NCBI RefSeq assembly: GCF_025024155.1
Contig: NW_026251845.1
Location: forward strand, 1-57,701
Length of the DNA: 57,701 nt
Reading direction: 5' to 3'
Source: Gamsiella multidivaricata
Lineage: Eukaryota; Mortierellomycota; Mortierellomycetes; Mortierellales; Mortierellaceae
Part shown: piece by piece, positions 33,178-43,911 of the stretch
How positions within the stretch are numbered: the first letter of the stretch is position 1
Layout of the letters: every line of letters starts with the position of its first letter
Translations under genes and position numbers: made by a program
The notes under the pieces: generated by a model
The model's input: only the letters and a program-made list of their open reading frames with translations
What the model was told of the DNA's origin: nothing
Databases searched by the model: none

Positions 33178-35408
33178 ATGTTCACGCAACAAAACAGAAA
33201 GAGCCGGCTGAAGCAAAAGCTGACCTCGGGAGCACGATTCACCTATGATGACGAACCGTACCCTACTCGCCTCAACTTTTACAAGGACCCACCTCCACTC
33301 GAAATCAGTATCGAAGAGTTTGAGCAGTTTGCACTGGACCGCATGCAAGGTATTTTTTATTTCATTTTCCAAGCCTATGTACTATCTGAATTGCAATGTG
33401 CGGTGTTTCTGCTGTCGATGCTTATTACATTTTTTTTTTTATTTATCATTATTTAGTCCTGACTACGCTGCTGACCGCACAGACGCGAAACTTGACACCA
33501 GACCAGCTGGACAAGGCTATGGGCGACGCAATTAAGAAGTATATGCCGATGTCTCCTAACAGGACGCCGAATGTGACACATGGGCAACTGATGGACGAGC
33601 GCCGGAAGGATCATGTCAGCCATTTTATTCTGCGATTGGCGTATTCGCGAAGGTGAGTGGGATGCCAGCTCAAATAGTCGATCTACTTTTGCTTTTTTTC
33701 TTTTGGTTCCTTCTGGCTACTGACGCCCAGGATCTCTATATTGCTCTGCTTCTTTGTGTCTAGTCAGGAACTCAGATCATGGTTCTTGCGCGCCGAGTGT
33801 GCACTCTTCAGGTACGCGACGCAAACTGATCTCGTTTAATACGAAGCAGTTATTTGAATGGATATGTATATGACTCATGGGCTAATCCTTTCGTTCTTAC
33901 TGGTTCACATAGATACCGCTTTGAGAAAGAACTATTGAAGGATCAGTTGGAGTTTTTGGAGAAACAAAACCTGAGCTGGAAGAAGGTACATCACGCTTGC
34001 TCACAGAGAACTTCATTTTTTTCGCGGATCAGATAATATATCATTTAATGACTGATACTGAACTTGGATCCCAACATGCTCCATGTGCATAGGTCAGCGA
34101 CGACGATAAAAGGCTACTCAAGGATAAATTGAAAGCTTCGTCGTTCAAGGCTCAGAACGTGGATGAAGAGACATACTTCGAAGTTGACTTTGAGAGAGTT
34201 ACTGGACTGGTGGCTCGGAGACAGGTCTATGTTCAGGCAGGAAAGGCCTATGTCCCCCTGGCAGATCAGGTTGTCTTGGTTTTAGACGAATTCAAGGAAC
34301 GCCTCTCTCACGCATTGGAGGTCACTGGAAGGGCTCTGCCAAGGATGGACGAGGATGATCGATTGATGCCAGTGCTGAACAATATTAACAAGCAGTATTT
34401 GGGTCGTGAATTCACGACTTCCCGCATTGCGGGCGAAATTCAGGCGCAAGATGTCGACGCTGTAAGTCGTCCTGTCATTTCAGTGTTCCCGCTTAGCGGT
34501 TTCTGACTGGTATACATTCGTTAACTCACCCAGGCACTTTGTATATCTGCTCTATAGCTCAAGGTTCATATGCCTCTATGTATGGAGCACCTCCACAGCG
34601 AATTGCGACGGGAAAAACATCTGAAGCACTGGGGAAGAATGCAGTATGGCCTGTTCTTGAAGGGCATAGGTCTTTCGTTGGAGCAGGCGCTGATCTTTTG
34701 GCAGATCGCGTTCGAGAAGCTGACGCCGGATCAGTTCAACAAGCAGTATGCGTACAACGTAAGGCACTCGTACGGTATGGAAGGAAAACGCACCGACTAC
34801 ACGCCTTATAGGTAAGGATATCAACAACGTTTAGTGCCCTTAAAGGCTTGGAAATGTCTATAACCTGCCACTTCTTTTACTTACATCAGATATTCATGAA
34901 CGCAATTAGCTGTCGGTATATCATCCAGAATAATGCTCCAGGACCAGGAGACCATCACGGCTGCCCGTTCCGGCACTTCAGTGCACCAAATATGCGTGCG
35001 ACGCTTGCAGCTCACCAGGTGGACGATTTCGATACAGAGGATATTCTCCAACTTGTCCAGGGCAAACATTTCCAGATCGCATGCACACGGTACTATGAAG
35101 TCACTCGGGCCAAGATGCTGGACGTCTCGACCAACAATTTGAAAGGCGGTAGTATGAGCGGGCAAGGAGATGCGAGTATAGTGGCCAGTCAGGAATCGAT
35201 CGAACATCCGAATCAGTTCTTTGAACAGAGTTTCTTGTTGATGCAGAGTCGGAATGCAGCATCGACGGCACAGGGACAGGAAGGGGCAGATTCTATGGAT
35301 GGGTTGACAGCGCAGCAGCCGTTGCAACCTACGATCAAAGGACAGTACACTTACAAAAAGGCAGGCGCACAAATATCCTCACAAGCGAACCACGACATGG
35401 AGTTATGA
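33178..35408 (+). CDS. PRI2: DNA primase large subunit
   Basis: Regulatory subunit of eukaryotic primase; with PRI1 and DNA polymerase alpha it makes RNA-DNA primers. Seven exons (33178-33349, 33457-33652, 33764-33811, 33913-33985, 34093-34461, 34558-34811, 34910-35408) join in frame to 536 residues, close to the family length. The N-terminal helical domain contains [16 protein letters not shown]. The C-terminal [4Fe-4S] domain has the four expected cysteines: C294 (HMPLC), C372 (split codon region, SCRYI), C389 (HHGCPFRH) and C429 (QIACTRYYE). Their spacing agrees closely with human PRIM2. The last 80 residues are a variable, probably disordered tail. Introns are 73-107 bp. Confidence 0.93.
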
Positions 35409-35461
35409 AAAATTATCTTTCTAGCGTTTCGTAATACATCCTTTTATTATATTCAACTGTA

Positions 35462-35490
35462 ATATACATGATATACATGATATACATGAT
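35462..35490. repeat. 9-bp tandem repeat
   Basis: ATATACATG is repeated three times with a partial fourth, between the 3' end of PRI2 and the decayed minus-strand gene. Confidence 0.85.
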
Positions 35491-35523
35491 TTATTACAAG
35501 ATGATTGCTTTCATTATAATTTT

Positions 35524-37240
35524 CGAAACCGGCCGTGGATAAAGATGCAATGTTTAAGGTCGATTCGATTGCAACAGGAGATACGCCTGGCGTCGAAGTG
35601 GACGTGCTTACAACAGGCGGCGAAGAAGAAGATGATGGGGGCTATGGCAACTCGACTAACGAGGACGGTGCAAGTAAAGCGCCTGACGATGCAATCGATC
35701 GCTTTGCAGTCGAGGAATAAGCATGAAGGCGCTCATTCGCCGTACTGCTGGTGAACAGGTTACGCGCGCCAAAACTCTGCTCGCGAGCAGAGTGAGCCAA
35801 CAAACGTATGCTACCAAAGGACTTGCGTGGTTACAGAGGCTGGGGGCTCTGTCGACCGCGGTTTCCTTGCGGAGTCTGGGCTTGAACGAGGGTACGATCG
35901 GCCATGGCAGCGGAGGGGACCACGGCATTTCCGGTAACGGAGGATGGGGTAAAGGAGTGCCGGCCGTGGCCGTGGCGTTAACGTTAGTGGTTATGGTTCA
36001 GTCGACGGCGACGGCCTCCGCCTCCGATATCGAATTCGGGGCCGTACAAGTCGTCAGAACCGCTGGAGTCATGGCCGTAGCCAGAGAATGCTAAGGTAGC
36101 CGGACGGCGGTCGGAAGGCAGGTTGAACTGCTGTTGGGATGGCCGTAAGTCACGCTGCTCCTTTGTCTTCTGTCCCTCTTCGCTGTGTGGAAGTTGCTGG
36201 AGCTGGAGCTGTGGGGTGATGTGGCCGACACGTTGGGCCGGTTGTCATCAAGAGTTTCATGGTTAGGTATCATGGCTTCATCGGCATATGTAAGCGGATG
36301 CCGACTTGATAACTGTCGCAAACGATTCTGAGCACTTGGAGGTATATCGACCGCCATGTTACTCTGTACGTTGACCCGCTCCTTATCCGCTGCTTTGCTA
36401 CAGAATTGGCCTTTGCGGCTATGATGGCCCAAGGACGCAGCGTTTGGATCATCGAAACGTTTGTTTGCCATTGAGGTATTGCCCTTTTTGAGTCGCTGTC
36501 CGAGAGGGTTGCTAGAGTACCCAGCCATGAGACCCAGAGCTGGCGGACCTGCCCTTGGTGTTGAGTATCTTCCATCACGCGATCTTTGTCCGTATTAGAC
36601 ATTACCACCGTTCTGTCTCCCATTTCATCACAATTATCAAGCTCTGCCATCTCTGGCGAGAGACCTCCATCGCAGCGTTGAGCATCGTAGTGCTACGGTG
36701 ACTCGCGGGGTTCATTCGTCACTGCAGCTGAGCGCCTTCGAACCTGCCCATCATCCCCTGTGGCCATCCAAGCTGTATTTCCATTGATATCGCTAAAAAG
36801 ACTGAACTCGGAGGTGTAAGTCGCATGAGAGGAATTTGAGTAGGGTATGCCCGACAACGAATGCGCGTTCAAGGCCTGGAAGTCCTTTTGCGAAAAGAGT
36901 TCCATCCAGTGATTAAGATGCATCTAGCTGACGAGAAGCGTTCCAGCGTGGCAAACCATGATCCGGAGCATAAGCTCGTCGTCGCTCTCAATTTAGGTCA
37001 TGGATAACATCAAATAGCTTCTTGGGCGTCCAGTTATGCTCTAAAGCAACATACAAACAGCATGAGTCGCGTTTGTTGATGATATTCCAGGAAAAAAAAA
37101 AAAAAAAAAAAAAGCTAAGCGAGGATCAGGGAAGATGGACAGGAATGCATGGGCCTCTGGGGTTAGTATGATAGTCATCATGGACCAGTGCGATAGGATA
37201 CGCAGGAATCGATTCCCGGCCTCGCGAATTGGCAGCATGA
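35524..37240 (-). pseudogene. Decayed C-terminal tail region of the GPCR pseudogene (probable)
   Basis: On the minus strand several long open segments follow the receptor relic: 37238-37041 (with REAGNRFLRILSHWSMM), 36923-36693 (HLNHWMELFSQKD) and 36528-36091. After a frame change, a Ser/Asp/Gly-rich segment reads YGHDSSGSDDLYGPEFDI. Composition is that of a disordered cytoplasmic tail. The segments are in different frames with stops between them. That they belong to the receptor is inferred from position, strand and composition. An A-run of about 22 at 37091-37112 interrupts the region. Confidence 0.4.
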
Positions 37241-37599
37241 ACTATAACAGCGAGTGCCCCCTAATAAAATAAATGCTTAAATGATAGACTATGCTTACCA
37301 CGTTGAGCCCAGCTACACAACGCGTAAAAGGATCGCCTCATCATACGTGCGCCAATACTCTCATCGTCCACGCATTATCTACCTCTTTCCATTCCTCATC
37401 CTGTCATTACTCGATCAACACATCATAGATAACGACAGCTTTTTCAGAACCCTTCCCTGGCACTTCCGACCATCGAACCGAGCCAATTGAGGCGATTTCG
37501 AAGCCTTCCTTGTGTCGCGTCCTGTGCAATCTGCACAATCACAGCTAGTAAAATTTCAGGACACGTTGAAGAAGATTGCAGAGAAGGCAGAGAATGAGG

Positions 37600-40193
37600 A
37601 GGACCGAGTGGCAGCAGCAGCCCTCCTGGGGCCCTTTGATGTGAGTTTGAATATTGACCTTATGCGGGTCTAGTGGTCAATTGCAAGCTCAACAATAATG
37701 AGGATGAAGCAGAGAACAACAGCCAACACCAGGTAACGTACAAGGGCTTCAGTTTTGAAGGCCTAGTTTGCAATGGTGAAGATTCGGTATATCCTGAAGT
37801 TGATCGTAAGCGATCTAATGCAGAAAAACGACCTTCGTCAGAATCGTCTGATAGACCAAAGCCCGCCTGGAAATAAATTCAAAGAGAAACTTACCCGGCC
37901 AAAAATGTTGCTCCGACAGGGGGGGGGGGCGGTCCTGCTTAATGCGCACATTGCCCTGTTGGGGATGCCGACACGAATGATGCATCAGATCATAATCGGC
38001 AGGATGCCAAAGTTCATAAACTCAAAACGTTGGGAATTAATAAAAGAAAGGGATATGTATGAGTACATCTGGTAGTGCGTTCGAACCACAGTAGTACCTT
38101 GCCGTCTTGATAACGATGTGGCCCCGAAAAGTGACCACAAGAACCGGAGAGATTAATGTCAAGACCATGCCAATAATGCAAAAAAATTCCAAAGGCAGCT
38201 CCTGCTGCGTTGCTCCATTGTGGATTCTGAACTAGTATTTGTTTTTGCGAAAGCGCGTTAGTGATGATGGTCCAAAGTCGACTAAGCGTTTGGAGTGCAC
38301 AAGTTAGGATCTACCAGCTCCAGGTGGGACATCGCCAGGCAGATCACCCTTGAAATACACTCATAATTGTGTAGAATCTGTAGGTATTTTAAGCGTAATA
38401 TAAAGAATCTTTAGTACCGGTACCATTGCATCTTTACTGCTCAGTTTATTAATATCGTGAACTCGAACTTACGCCTTCTCGCCATTTTCGTCCAGAATAA
38501 TCGACACGTTCGGTCCTTTGTATGAATTGTTCTGGTACATCTGCACAACCTCGGAATCTTTGGTATGGTCGCCACCCATAATACTTTGAATAGATGGATT
38601 GGAAGGCACACGATCATCTGGATCTCTAATAGTCTTCCTGATCAGACTTCCGTATGCTTTAGCAACCATTACCACGCAGGAGTATGCCATCCCCTCAATG
38701 CCCTTCAGTATCGATTTTCCTGCCCCAGGATAGCTATGGTACACGTCAAATTAGTGGCGGTTTGAAGTGCGTAGAATTCAACATGATGTTCAAGCTGATG
38801 ATCGAGACGTCCACTTACTCTTGAGGATTGAGACGCAGCCATCCCGAAAGAAAGGTTTGATATGGCTCGTATCCGGTCAGTTCCCATCCATCTTCAACCA
38901 TAATCAAGCCGTCGTATCCTGCAACATTTGTTTCCTGCTGTAACACTGAAGAAATGCCGTTCATCGCTATCTATGCATATTCAGGGCTAAAGTATCCTGA
39001 ATTTCGAGATGGAGGACCAAGTGAAAGCAGCAGTCAAAAGGCAGTTTATGTCCTGATGATAAAGAAAAATTAAGAGGGCGTGCATCAGCGCGCAATCTTA
39101 TTCCATCTCACGAAGGAGCTCGTATTGGCGTGGCCCACGGGGAAAATACCATCTGGACGCGCGATTGAACTGACAATCATATTTTTCACAAATTGAAATG
39201 TCGGGTCCAACGACATTCCTGTAATCGTTATGACTAAAACGCTAGAATATATATCCCCAGTTCTTCTGCCTTGTCCGCGACATACGTTAGACCTAGACAT
39301 AAGAACAATTCCAATGAATATGATGATGTCGAGTCCTTGAAACCTTTATCCGAAGCATATATTTACCATACCATCCCAATGTCTCTACCTCGTAGATGAA
39401 CAGGATACGCTTCCAACCAAGTTTTGGGGCCAATTTCAGCATTGTATCCAGTAGTACCACCGTAGTGGGAATCGCGCGGAAAAACTATGGGTATATTTGC
39501 AAATTTGACAACAAATATGCTCAATGTTTTCGCCAACAGGTAACACTTGTGGAAACAGAAGCATTGTGAAATTAGAACACTCGATATCATCAGGATCTCG
39601 TATCGCGTTAGACACAAGTGCAAATCTCTAATAACCGCACTCACCTAAATCCGATCAATATTCGAAATGAGAAACGCGTCAGGCATTGTCAGATTGCCAG
39701 TGGAATGTACTGACGGTAATAACCAGTAACTCCACGGTAAAGCGATATATCTTGGCGCTAATCAGCTTTCCTACTACAGAAATAGCTGCAGATCCACTTG
39801 AAGCCGTCTCCAAACTTGGGTCTTGGCTATCTTGGATTATAATGGACATATTGACGCTCGGAATAACCTTTTGATCGTCCACATCCTGTGCCGCCATCCG
39901 GATGACTGAAAGCGCCTTTCTCGTCATCTCTGTTTCCCTTCGACCATCCGCCACATTGAGTGAAAGAGGCATTGCCAAGCGCAATGTCCGCATACCGGGA
40001 TTCCAAAAATTCTCGTACCCATAGTCCGTCAAGAGTCGTGGCTTCGTGGCTGGGCGGGGTAAACTTGTGTCTATCGCGTCAGTGCGGGCGCAGCGGGTGT
40101 GACGGGAGTAAAAGAGTCGAATGGTCGCGAAAATGCTGGTAGCACAGGGAAAGAGAACAGGACGCGTGTTACAGAAATGTTGTCAGCGGCCAT
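37600..40193 (-). pseudogene. Class C (GABA-B-like) G-protein-coupled receptor, decayed
   Basis: Recognisable pieces lie in the correct order on the minus strand. A probable signal-peptide start (ATG at 40193) is followed by TLRLAMPLSLNVA (about 39970). Periplasmic-binding-type ligand domain pieces come next: FANIPIVFPRDSHYGG, KLGWKRILFIYEVETLGW, TYVADKAEELGIYILAF, GYDGLIMVEDGWELTGYEPY and GMAYSCVVMVAKAYGSLI. Membrane helices follow: TM1 FFCIIGMVLTLISPVLVVTF (about 38160), TM2 (about 38000), a TM3 end FRIYRIFTIAN (about 37780) and TM4 YLVLAVVLCFILIIVELAID (about 37700). The frame is broken by stops at 39234-39236, 37985-37987, 37763-37765 and 37670-37672, and by frame changes, one beside a G-run at 37919-37929. 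TM5-7 are not recognisable. Such receptors with an extracellular ligand domain are expanded in Mortierella-type fungi. Confidence 0.8.
37919..37929 (+). repeat. G11 homopolymer
   Basis: Eleven Gs interrupt the pseudogene between its second and third membrane helices and coincide with a change of reading frame. It is also a place where sequencing errors are likely. Confidence 0.85.
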
Positions 40194-41532
40194 GGGCCTT
40201 GCAGCGCTGTAGCGGTCAAGCTTTGTATTTGATGTAGTTCCTGTAGGTGTTGGAAGGTGCTGCGAATCATCAGGAAAAAAAAGCGACGTTTTCGTGAGCG
40301 TCTAGATGCAGGGGATGAGGACGAAGTCGAGAGAGGAAGATGTTGCTGGGTATGGCATTCATGAGATTTGATGCAGACTCGGTCCTGAAGCCGGTGATTC
40401 GGTGCACGTCTGCCGATATTGAGAAAGAGTCTGCTGGAGAGCTGCTGACAGTCGCGAAGAGGTCAAAGATAGCAAGCATGAGAGCGAATGCTTGGGAGCG
40501 GAATCCGACACTTCTTGGAATGGAGCTACTGTCCTTGTTAGAACACGAAGATGGAAAAAATTTAAAAAGGATGGCCAGTGCGCTACTAGTGGAAATTAAA
40601 ATGCATGGGTCACAGACAATTGGGACTATGGGGAAAAGGAACCAGTGATTCCCAACGGAAATGTCGATGAAACGAATGAGCGGATTCTGATGCCAGATGC
40701 TGAAGAGAGGCAGTCAGCATGAAACCGGAGCTGGCCTATGTGACGAGTGTGAGCTATGGTTTATCTAATGGTCGAGACATTTTGCTAGGGCATGAAGCCC
40801 TTACACGTACAGTATCTGGTTTCGTACATATTGCCGCCGTCTGCATGGCCGGAAAAAGTCGCTAGTTTGTCTTTTCGTCTGGGGTCTCAGAAGCGGTCGG
40901 CCCTTTTTATTCCACCCACTGGGCAGAAACTAAAGTGCGCAACGCGTATCATTGGCTCGTATCCTCTGCTCTTATGCAGCCACTTTCATTCGCCTTGGAA
41001 AAACGTACGCTCGCTCCTAAACGTGTAGACTCGAGCTGATATCGTTGGAGATAGACTGTCGCAGGCTGAAGACAAGCCATGGGTCTGGCTCGGCAAGATG
41101 AGATTACACTGCTATTAGATACTGGAATGACCAATAATGGTGTAGACACACCACGTTGCTGCTGGTTGCTGGGATGCAGAGAAGAGTAATTGAATAGTCT
41201 ATGAGAGTGCTGGTTGACACTTTTTCCCACTGATTTAGTTTCTGCTGGAGGAACATTGGCGGGTCTGTTTCAATGCGGCATGATATGCGTCAAACGGTCT
41301 CCATCAACCCCGGAATAAACGTCTACGAGGGCATAATTAAAGTCAGTAGCGCGTCATATCTAGCTTTTTCTATCCATGTGCCCAGCAATCCTTTACACCC
41401 TACTCAACTTGCTTGCATATAAAAGCAGCTCGTCCCCTTGGCAACATCCTTCAATCTCACCCCACATCCTTCACCTTTTAGCACAACTTCACAATCAAAA
41501 GCACATCATCCACAATCTTCCCTTTTCTCAGC
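40194..41532. other. Spacer, no clear gene
   Basis: A plus frame of 102 codons (40340-40648) and an overlapping minus frame of 69 codons (40270-40479) are open, but neither shows a motif I recognise, and I do not call them. The right end is the promoter of the small gene at 41533. Confidence 0.45.
41418..41423 (+). promoter_or_regulatory. TATA box
   Basis: TATAAA within GCATATAAAAGCAGC, 110 bp upstream of the start codon at 41533. Confidence 0.65.
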
Positions 41533-41829
41533 ATGGAACGTCTCAATAAATACGCCAACCAAGCCTCCCAGGACATGGCACGCGGCGCCGGCGAGGCCCA
41601 GTCCGTTGCTCAAAAGATACCCGGACAAGACCTGAACACCGGTATGAACAGTCAGACCAACCCCAACCAGCAAGGTCAAGGTCAAGCCCAGGCTCAGGGC
41701 CAGAACACCTCGGGTCTCTATGGCCAGTCCAACCTTGGAATGCAGCAGCAGAACCAGCCAGGTCAGCTGGGTCAGGGGGGTCAGGCATGTGCCAACTGCG
41801 GTAGCCAGCAATGCCAGGGCTGCAACTAA
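41533..41829 (+). CDS. Small Gln/Gly/Asn-rich protein with C-terminal Cys cluster
   Basis: 98 residues, single exon, unknown function. The N-terminal 30 residues could form an amphipathic helix (MERLNKYANQASQDMARGAG). The middle is Gln/Gly/Asn-rich with GQGQAQAQGQ-type repeats. The C-terminus ends in ACANCGSQQCQGCN, four cysteines in 12 residues, a possible metal-binding or disulfide tail. Support for a real gene: a consensus TATA box at a normal distance, a C/A-rich leader (TTTCTCAGCATGG), biased coding composition and a downstream AT-rich 3' region. No signal peptide is seen, so it is probably intracellular. I do not recognise a family. Confidence 0.65.
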   Translation: MERLNKYANQASQDMARGAGEAQSVAQKIPGQDLNTGMNSQTNPNQQGQGQAQAQGQNTSGLYGQSNLGMQQQNQPGQLGQGGQACANCGSQQCQGCN

Positions 41830-42381
41830 ACCCGCAACTCGCAAGGATGCGGCCACAAGTCTAGGGTAGATATCACACAAGCCGTCTCCTTTCCTGTACA
41901 TAGCGATGACAGCAGACAAAAATATAACTGCTTTGAAAAAGGACAAAGTACGATGGTCGAATGCCTAAATGAAGATGTACCATGGGCGAAGCTGTCTCTG
42001 TGTTTCAAATCAATTGGCCCATCCCCATTCCCATACTTTGTACAGACTGCGGAATCCATGCCCTGCACCCACGGGTTTAAAGGAGAATACGATGAATTGT
42101 ATTCAGTGTGCAATTACATTCTTTTTTTCTTTCTTTCTTCGATACCGCGATACAAGCGTGTACCAAGGATTCATAAAATTGAAGCTGAATAAATATATAA
42201 ATAAAAAAAAACACCATAGATTGTGGAAAAATCATCCTCCACCGTTGCATCAGTTCAATATCGAGTCGAGTAATGTTGGTCGTGCCTCACTCAAAGCTGT
42301 AGTTTCCTTGTAATATGTTGTTGTCTTCAGTCAATCGCTATGCTGTGATATGATTCTGTCACGTCGATGCCGATATACGTA
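41830..42381. other. Convergent 3' spacer
   Basis: 3' flanks of two convergent genes. T-runs near 42121 and A-runs near 42206 may mark poly(A) regions. No gene seen. Confidence 0.5.
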
Positions 42382-43391
42382 TTACTCTTCGTCCGAAGAC
42401 CTATCGGGGCCGAATTTGGAATAGTCGACCCTGGTACCTCGTGTCCTTCTGCCTCCTTTGATGATGTTGCTCGTATCAATCGCATTGTCTTCCTCTACGA
42501 AGTTACATAAGATGCGCAGAAGTTAGCAAAAATGGGACCTTTTCCTCCAGCTCCATCATGAGAGCGAATATTTTGGCCTGTACACCAAGTGCTCACTTAC
42601 CACCGGACTGCTCAGACTCACTTGCTACAGAAAAGTTGTCGCTCTCATCGTCGTCATCGCTATCCGATCCCTTTCTCTTCTTCTTCTTGGACGATTTTGA
42701 CTTGGAAGAGGATGAAGAAGACGAAGGCTTAGACTTCTTCTTTGGTGGCGGTGAACGGCGAGACGATTTCTTCACGGGTGCGCTCTTTCTCTTCTTCGAG
42801 GACTTGGGGCGGTCCGAACCATCGGAGTCCACATCCGAAAACTCTTCCTCCGAACTCTCGCTCTCAACATCGTCGTCCTCTTCGTCGTCGATAATGTCAT
42901 CGTCATCAGAGACTGTATAGTAGAGAGGAAGAAATATCGTCAGCATTAGAACAATCACAGACAGATATTGCGCCAAATGTTTATGAAGTTTCACACTAGC
43001 GGCGAAGAAACAAATATGAAAAACGTACCATCGGCCTTCAAAGAGCGGCCTTTCCCAGGGAATTTTGACTTTGACGCCGGCTTGGAGGAGGAGGCCGACT
43101 TGCTCTTACTTTCGGGCTTTTTGGCGGTCGAAGACGGCCTACAAAGAAACGGCGAAATAAGGCAAAAAATTAGAGCTTAGCATGTTTTCAGACGATATGA
43201 TTGTCAAGCCAAGGAGGACTCTGTCTCCAGCTCAGTTCTGTAGCTGATGGTCCGGGATGACCTGGGAGACATTTGATTCTGCACGCGATGTCATTATCCA
43301 ATTCCTCAGGGACGTACTGCGCGGTGGCATCGCCTGAGCGTTTGGCGGCCAGGGCCACGAGCTTTTTCCTTCTTTCGGATGCGTCAGCCAT
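42382..43391 (-). CDS. Chz1-like histone H2A.Z-H2B chaperone
   Basis: Likely nuclear chaperone handling H2A.Z-H2B dimers. Exons 43318-43391, 43029-43138, 42601-42912 and 42382-42494 join in frame to 202 residues. The decisive feature is the C-terminus: EEDNAIDTSNIIKGGRRTRG, which matches the CHZ motif of yeast Chz1 (IDTSNII then GRRTRG), followed by RVDYSKFG and an acidic end. Before it come an acidic tract (DDDIIDDEEDDD) and a Lys/Ser-rich region, usual for this family and for the related HIRIP3. The protein is longer than yeast Chz1. I chose a GTACGT donor at the end of exon 1 because it alone gives both a good splice signal and the right phase. The gene is divergent from the PPR gene, 520 bp away. 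Confidence 0.75.
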
Positions 43392-43911
43392 TGGTTTTCT
43401 TGGTTGTGCGAGGAAGGAGATGGGGGCGAGGGGATACGAAGAGGATGAAGAAGTGAAGAATGAAGAGACCTGTCCGGCTCTCCTCTTTTGCGTCCTTTTT
43501 TTTTTTTTTTTTTTTTCACCGCGCACTGTGAGCAGTAGAGTGCTTCTTTTTTTTACTCGTCCATCGATTGGCTGGCTCGACCGCGTTTTGTCAAAAACCT
43601 TATTATGACTGTTTCCCGCCAGCGATGTTTACCATTTTTGGCTGCAAGCCACACCCTGACTATGCTCATGAGCCAAGTCCAGGTCCGAAGGAACAACTCT
43701 CGCCTTGGCCTTCGCTCTTCGCTCTTTTCTCAGAAACGCAACCTACTCTTTTAATAAATCCATTCCCCAACCTCCACATTTCTATCTCTATCGAGCTCCA
43801 TATCCTCGCCTTCTTTATTCATTTTGTATGGCAAGCAAGGGATCTCCCCTTCCTTTCTTATTTTTTGCGCCCTCGGCGCAATAAAACACCAGCACGCCCG
43901 ATATCTCTTTC
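43392..43911. promoter_or_regulatory. Divergent promoter region, Chz1-like and PPR genes
   Basis: 520 bp between two divergent start codons. It holds a T-run at about 43497-43516 and a second at 43547-43554. No TATA box stands out. Confidence 0.5.

Noticed and set aside
35535..36094. Plus-strand genes of 61 and 123 codons next to PRI2
   Set aside because: They are antisense to minus-strand segments with better, Ser-rich tail-like composition, and they lack splice or promoter support.
43275..43318. Longer first exon for the Chz1-like gene running past the GTACGT site
   Set aside because: The longer frame reaches a stop, and its other donors do not give the phase required by exon 2, except one weak site.
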